Shown here one piece after another: positions 6,398 to 6,798 of a stretch of DNA of 6,798 nt. Within the stretch, counting starts at the first letter, position 1. Every line of letters begins with the position of its first letter. Source of the DNA: Euryarchaeota archaeon UBA126 (GTDB lineage: Archaea; Thermoplasmatota; Poseidoniia; Poseidoniales; Thalassarchaeaceae). The translations under genes and the position numbers were made by a program. Below the pieces are notes generated by a model. That model was not told the DNA's origin, searched no databases, and was given only the letters and a program-made list of their open reading frames with translations. The stretch covers positions 8,268 to 15,065 of the forward strand of contig DAMG01000009.1 of the NCBI GenBank assembly GCA_002497025.1. Reading direction: 5' to 3'.

Positions 6398-6474
6398 GGG
6401 CGCTTAGCTCAGCTTGGAAGAGCACCTGGTTTGCAACCAGGGGGCCGGGGGTTCAAATCCCCCAGCGTCCACCA
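6398..6474 (+). tRNA. tRNA-Ala (anticodon UGC), CCA encoded
   Basis: A complete cloverleaf can be drawn. The acceptor stem GGGCGCT (6398-6404) pairs with AGCGTCC (6464-6470), including the G3-U70 wobble that marks tRNA-Ala. D-arm GCTC/GAGC. Anticodon stem CCTGG/CCAGG with loop TTTGCAA and anticodon TGC at 6432-6434. Five-base variable loop. T-stem GGGGG/CCCCC with loop TTCAAAT. Discriminator A at 6471, then encoded CCA. There is no intron. The T-loop sequence is of the archaeal kind. Confidence 0.98.
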
Positions 6475-6504
6475 CTTTAGCGGCATTATTATCGAAAAGT
6501 ACGA

Positions 6505-6798
6505 TCAATCCATTTTTCTCGCTTTCTTAACAAGAGCGACTATTTCCTTTCTGGCTTCATCGCTGTCAATTGCCTGATTCTCAAATGCAATTCTAATTGG
6601 CCTAGATCCATCGTTAGTCATTGCAGACATTTCAAATCCATATCTATCTATACCGGTCATTGTAGCCTCAGAGGTATCGATGGCTTTACTCATCTTCTGA
6701 CAAATAATAATCATGGCATCCTCGTGATCATCATTCATGTGTTCTATGATGTCGTCAGAATAAGCATTCAAAGGATCCGGTTCAGCCCCACCCCAATC
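6505..6798 (-). CDS. HugZ-type protein, C-terminal DUF2470 domain, N-terminus beyond window
   Basis: C-terminal 97 residues of a larger protein; the frame is open to the right edge. The visible part is a DUF2470 domain: IIEHMNDDHEDAMIIIC, then MTGIDRYGFEMSAM and a Lys/Arg-rich end. In HugZ and related proteins this domain follows an FMN-binding split-barrel (pyridoxamine 5'-phosphate oxidase-like) domain, and full members are linked to haem binding or degradation. A TTG at 6769-6771 could start an 88-residue protein. However, the upstream codons read DWGGAEPDPLNAYSDD, resembling the join between the two domains in HugZ-like proteins, so the gene most likely continues past 6798. It is convergent with tRNA-Ala, with 30 bases between them. 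Cytoplasmic; no link to the propeller genes is evident. Confidence 0.88.
   Translation of the reverse strand, partial: DWGGAEPDPLNAYSDDIIEHMNDDHEDAMIIICQKMSKAIDTSEATMTGIDRYGFEMSAMTNDGSRPIRIAFENQAIDSDEARKEIVALVKKARKMD
6513..6517 (+). terminator. Oligo-T stretch, possible terminator of the tRNA transcript
   Basis: Five T residues about 40 bases after the tRNA, followed by a pyrimidine-rich run (CTCGCTTTCTT). Archaeal RNA polymerase terminates at such oligo-T tracts. The tract lies opposite the last Lys/Arg codons of the convergent HugZ-like gene, so it may be only coding sequence. Confidence 0.3.

Noticed and set aside
6380..6577. Plus-strand open frame across the tRNA, with translation containing LAQLGRAPGLQPGGRGFKS
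   Set aside because: This is the familiar false protein produced by translating a tRNA gene; the cloverleaf explains the sequence.
1..6798. Mobile element, phage, CRISPR array or defence system
   Set aside because: No transposase, integrase, direct or inverted terminal repeats, or spaced short repeats could be seen; the tRNA shows no duplicated 3' end within the window that would mark an integration site.

Overview
This window most likely comes from a marine euryarchaeon of the Marine Group II (Poseidoniales) kind; this is an inference. The tRNA-Ala has an archaeal-looking T-arm (loop TTCAAAT in a G5/C5 stem). The proteins are secreted or membrane-anchored, acidic and rich in Asn-X-Ser/Thr sequons. 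One carries a thrombospondin type 3-like Asp-rich repeat, and several genes have clear Shine-Dalgarno sites with ATGA or near-zero junctions. No mobile element, CRISPR array or rRNA is visible, and no gene-free stretch exceeds about 110 bases.

Layout. Positions 1-3824 (minus strand) hold a compact four-gene operon read right to left: a large lipoprotein with LVIVD-type beta-propeller repeats, a single-pass membrane protein with a cupredoxin-like ectodomain, a Sco1/SenC lipoprotein carrying an inserted Asp-rich calcium-type repeat, and a second Sco1/SenC lipoprotein cut by the left edge. Positions 3825-3930 are a short gap with a perfect 8-bp hairpin. Positions 3931-5706 (minus) encode a second LVIVD propeller, paralogous to the first but held by an N-terminal membrane helix instead of a lipid. 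Only 30 bases away and divergent, 5737-6342 (plus) encodes a second cupredoxin-like membrane protein, paralogous to the one in the operon. Then come tRNA-Ala(UGC) at 6398-6474 (plus) and the C-terminal part of a HugZ-type protein (DUF2470 domain) on the minus strand, running off the right edge.

How the genes may work together. The main signal is a duplicated two-gene module (propeller plus small cupredoxin-like membrane protein), with one copy fused into an operon with two Sco-type proteins. Sco proteins are copper chaperones or thiol oxidoreductases for copper sites outside the membrane. Both cupredoxin-like proteins are predicted to start with His after signal cleavage and both end their ectodomain with an Asp-X-His motif. 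Both propellers keep several His motifs at equal spacing (HxHx5H, HNx3H, HD, IHYAxP, SPHN, YHAG) although most surrounding residues differ. Together this suggests an extracytoplasmic metal-dependent, probably copper-dependent, enzyme or sensor system that I cannot match to a described one. The metal and reaction are inference; the duplication and conserved residues are read directly from the translations.
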